Assembly: GCF_000368585.1 (NCBI RefSeq)
Contig: NZ_KB849556.1
Coordinates: 249,598 to 313,597, forward strand
Direction: 5' to 3'
Length of the DNA: 64,000 bases
Source of the DNA: Acinetobacter venetianus RAG-1 = CIP 110063
GTDB lineage: Bacteria; Pseudomonadota; Gammaproteobacteria; Pseudomonadales; Moraxellaceae
The translations under genes were made by a program, and so were the position numbers. Position 1 is the stretch's first letter, and every line of letters starts with the position of its first letter. Positions 63,894-64,000 of this stretch are shown here, piece after piece. Below the pieces are notes generated by a model. That model was not told the DNA's origin, did no database searches, and was given only the letters and a program-made list of their open reading frames with translations.

Positions 63894-64000
63894 TAACTGA
63901 AGAGTTTGATCATGGCTCAGATTGAACGCTGGCGGCAGGCTTAACACATGCAAGTCGAGCGGGGAAAGGTAGCTTGCTACTGGACCTAGCGGCGGACGGG
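63894..64000 (+). rRNA. 16S ribosomal RNA (5' end only)
   Basis: The conserved 5' end AGAGTTTGATCATGGCTCAG and GAACGCTGGCGGCAGGC begins at about 63902; by comparison with the E. coli 16S numbering the mature 5' end is near 63894. The variable V1 segment (AAGGTAGCTTGCTACTGGACC) is of the Acinetobacter type. The gene runs off the right edge. Confidence 0.95.

Overview
This is an ordinary, gene-dense stretch of a gammaproteobacterial chromosome, almost certainly from the genus Acinetobacter. It is AT-rich (about 40% GC by eye). The 16S rRNA start at the right edge is moraxellacean in appearance. The order LysR-leuC-leuD-x-leuB / asd-fimV-truA matches the Pseudomonas/Acinetobacter arrangement, and a DUF6586 gene near topA, tonB-exbB-exbD and a FhuE-like receptor fit the Acinetobacter core genome. 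I see no insertion sequence, prophage, integron, CRISPR array or recognisable defence island. The species cannot be decided from the sequence alone.

Layout. 1-2.8 kb: the start of rppH, a HAD-IB phosphatase, a membrane protein and a LysR regulator. 2.9-8.1 kb: a DUF2061 gene under a strong Fur box, then leucine biosynthesis (leuC, leuD, a lipoprotein, leuB). 8.1-10.6 kb: small envelope proteins, infA and an AraC-type regulator. 10.6-16.5 kb (minus strand): asd, a FimV polarity/pilus protein encoded as two genes, an asparaginase and truA. 16.7-24.2 kb: an EEP-fold membrane protein, a lipid A-type acyltransferase, a macrodomain protein, the ABC-F ATPase Uup, SlyX, and an alcohol-dehydrogenase-like enzyme divergent from an HxlR regulator. 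24.3-32.8 kb (plus strand): topA, a membrane-anchored HExxHxxGxxD metalloprotease candidate, an HdeD homologue, a UvrD-like helicase, an RRM protein, an ASCH protein and two small proteins. 32.9-36.8 kb (minus strand): YbaL-type K+/H+ antiporter, rpmG, rpmB and an aldehyde dehydrogenase divergent from a TetR regulator. 37.7-40.7 kb: purU and tonB-exbB-exbD. 40.8-47.8 kb (minus strand, except one DUF1963 gene): msrA, META lipoprotein, DUF4105, folA, thyA, xpt, DUF3108 and an unknown. 48-51.3 kb: a second TonB-like protein and a Fur-boxed siderophore receptor. 51.4-54.8 kb (minus strand): miaB-phoH-ybeY plus a monooxygenase-like gene. 55-63.5 kb: lytic transglycosylase, a degenerate RNase T2-fold protein, mdh, DUF2789, a 2OG-Fe(II) oxygenase, rlmJ, pssA and a DUF6670-like protein. 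The window ends in a ribosomal RNA operon with two promoters.

Themes. Iron: a complete TonB-ExbB-ExbD energiser, a second TonB-like protein, a siderophore receptor and a DUF2061 gene, with Fur-like sites at three of these loci. Nucleotide and folate metabolism: purU, folA, thyA and xpt. Ribosome and RNA: infA, rpmB/rpmG, truA, miaB, ybeY, rlmJ and the rrn operon. Envelope: FimV, lytic transglycosylase, LpxL-type acyltransferase, PssA and several lipoproteins.

The points most worth a second look are the RNase T2-family protein that has lost both catalytic motifs; the two-gene FimV; an asparaginase gene whose start codon directly abuts an intrinsic terminator; the metalloprotease candidate; the helicase-RRM-ASCH cluster; structured leaders before rpmB and xpt; and a possible small RNA at 17.8-18.06 kb. 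I found no clear novel multi-gene system; most of the window is core housekeeping sequence.
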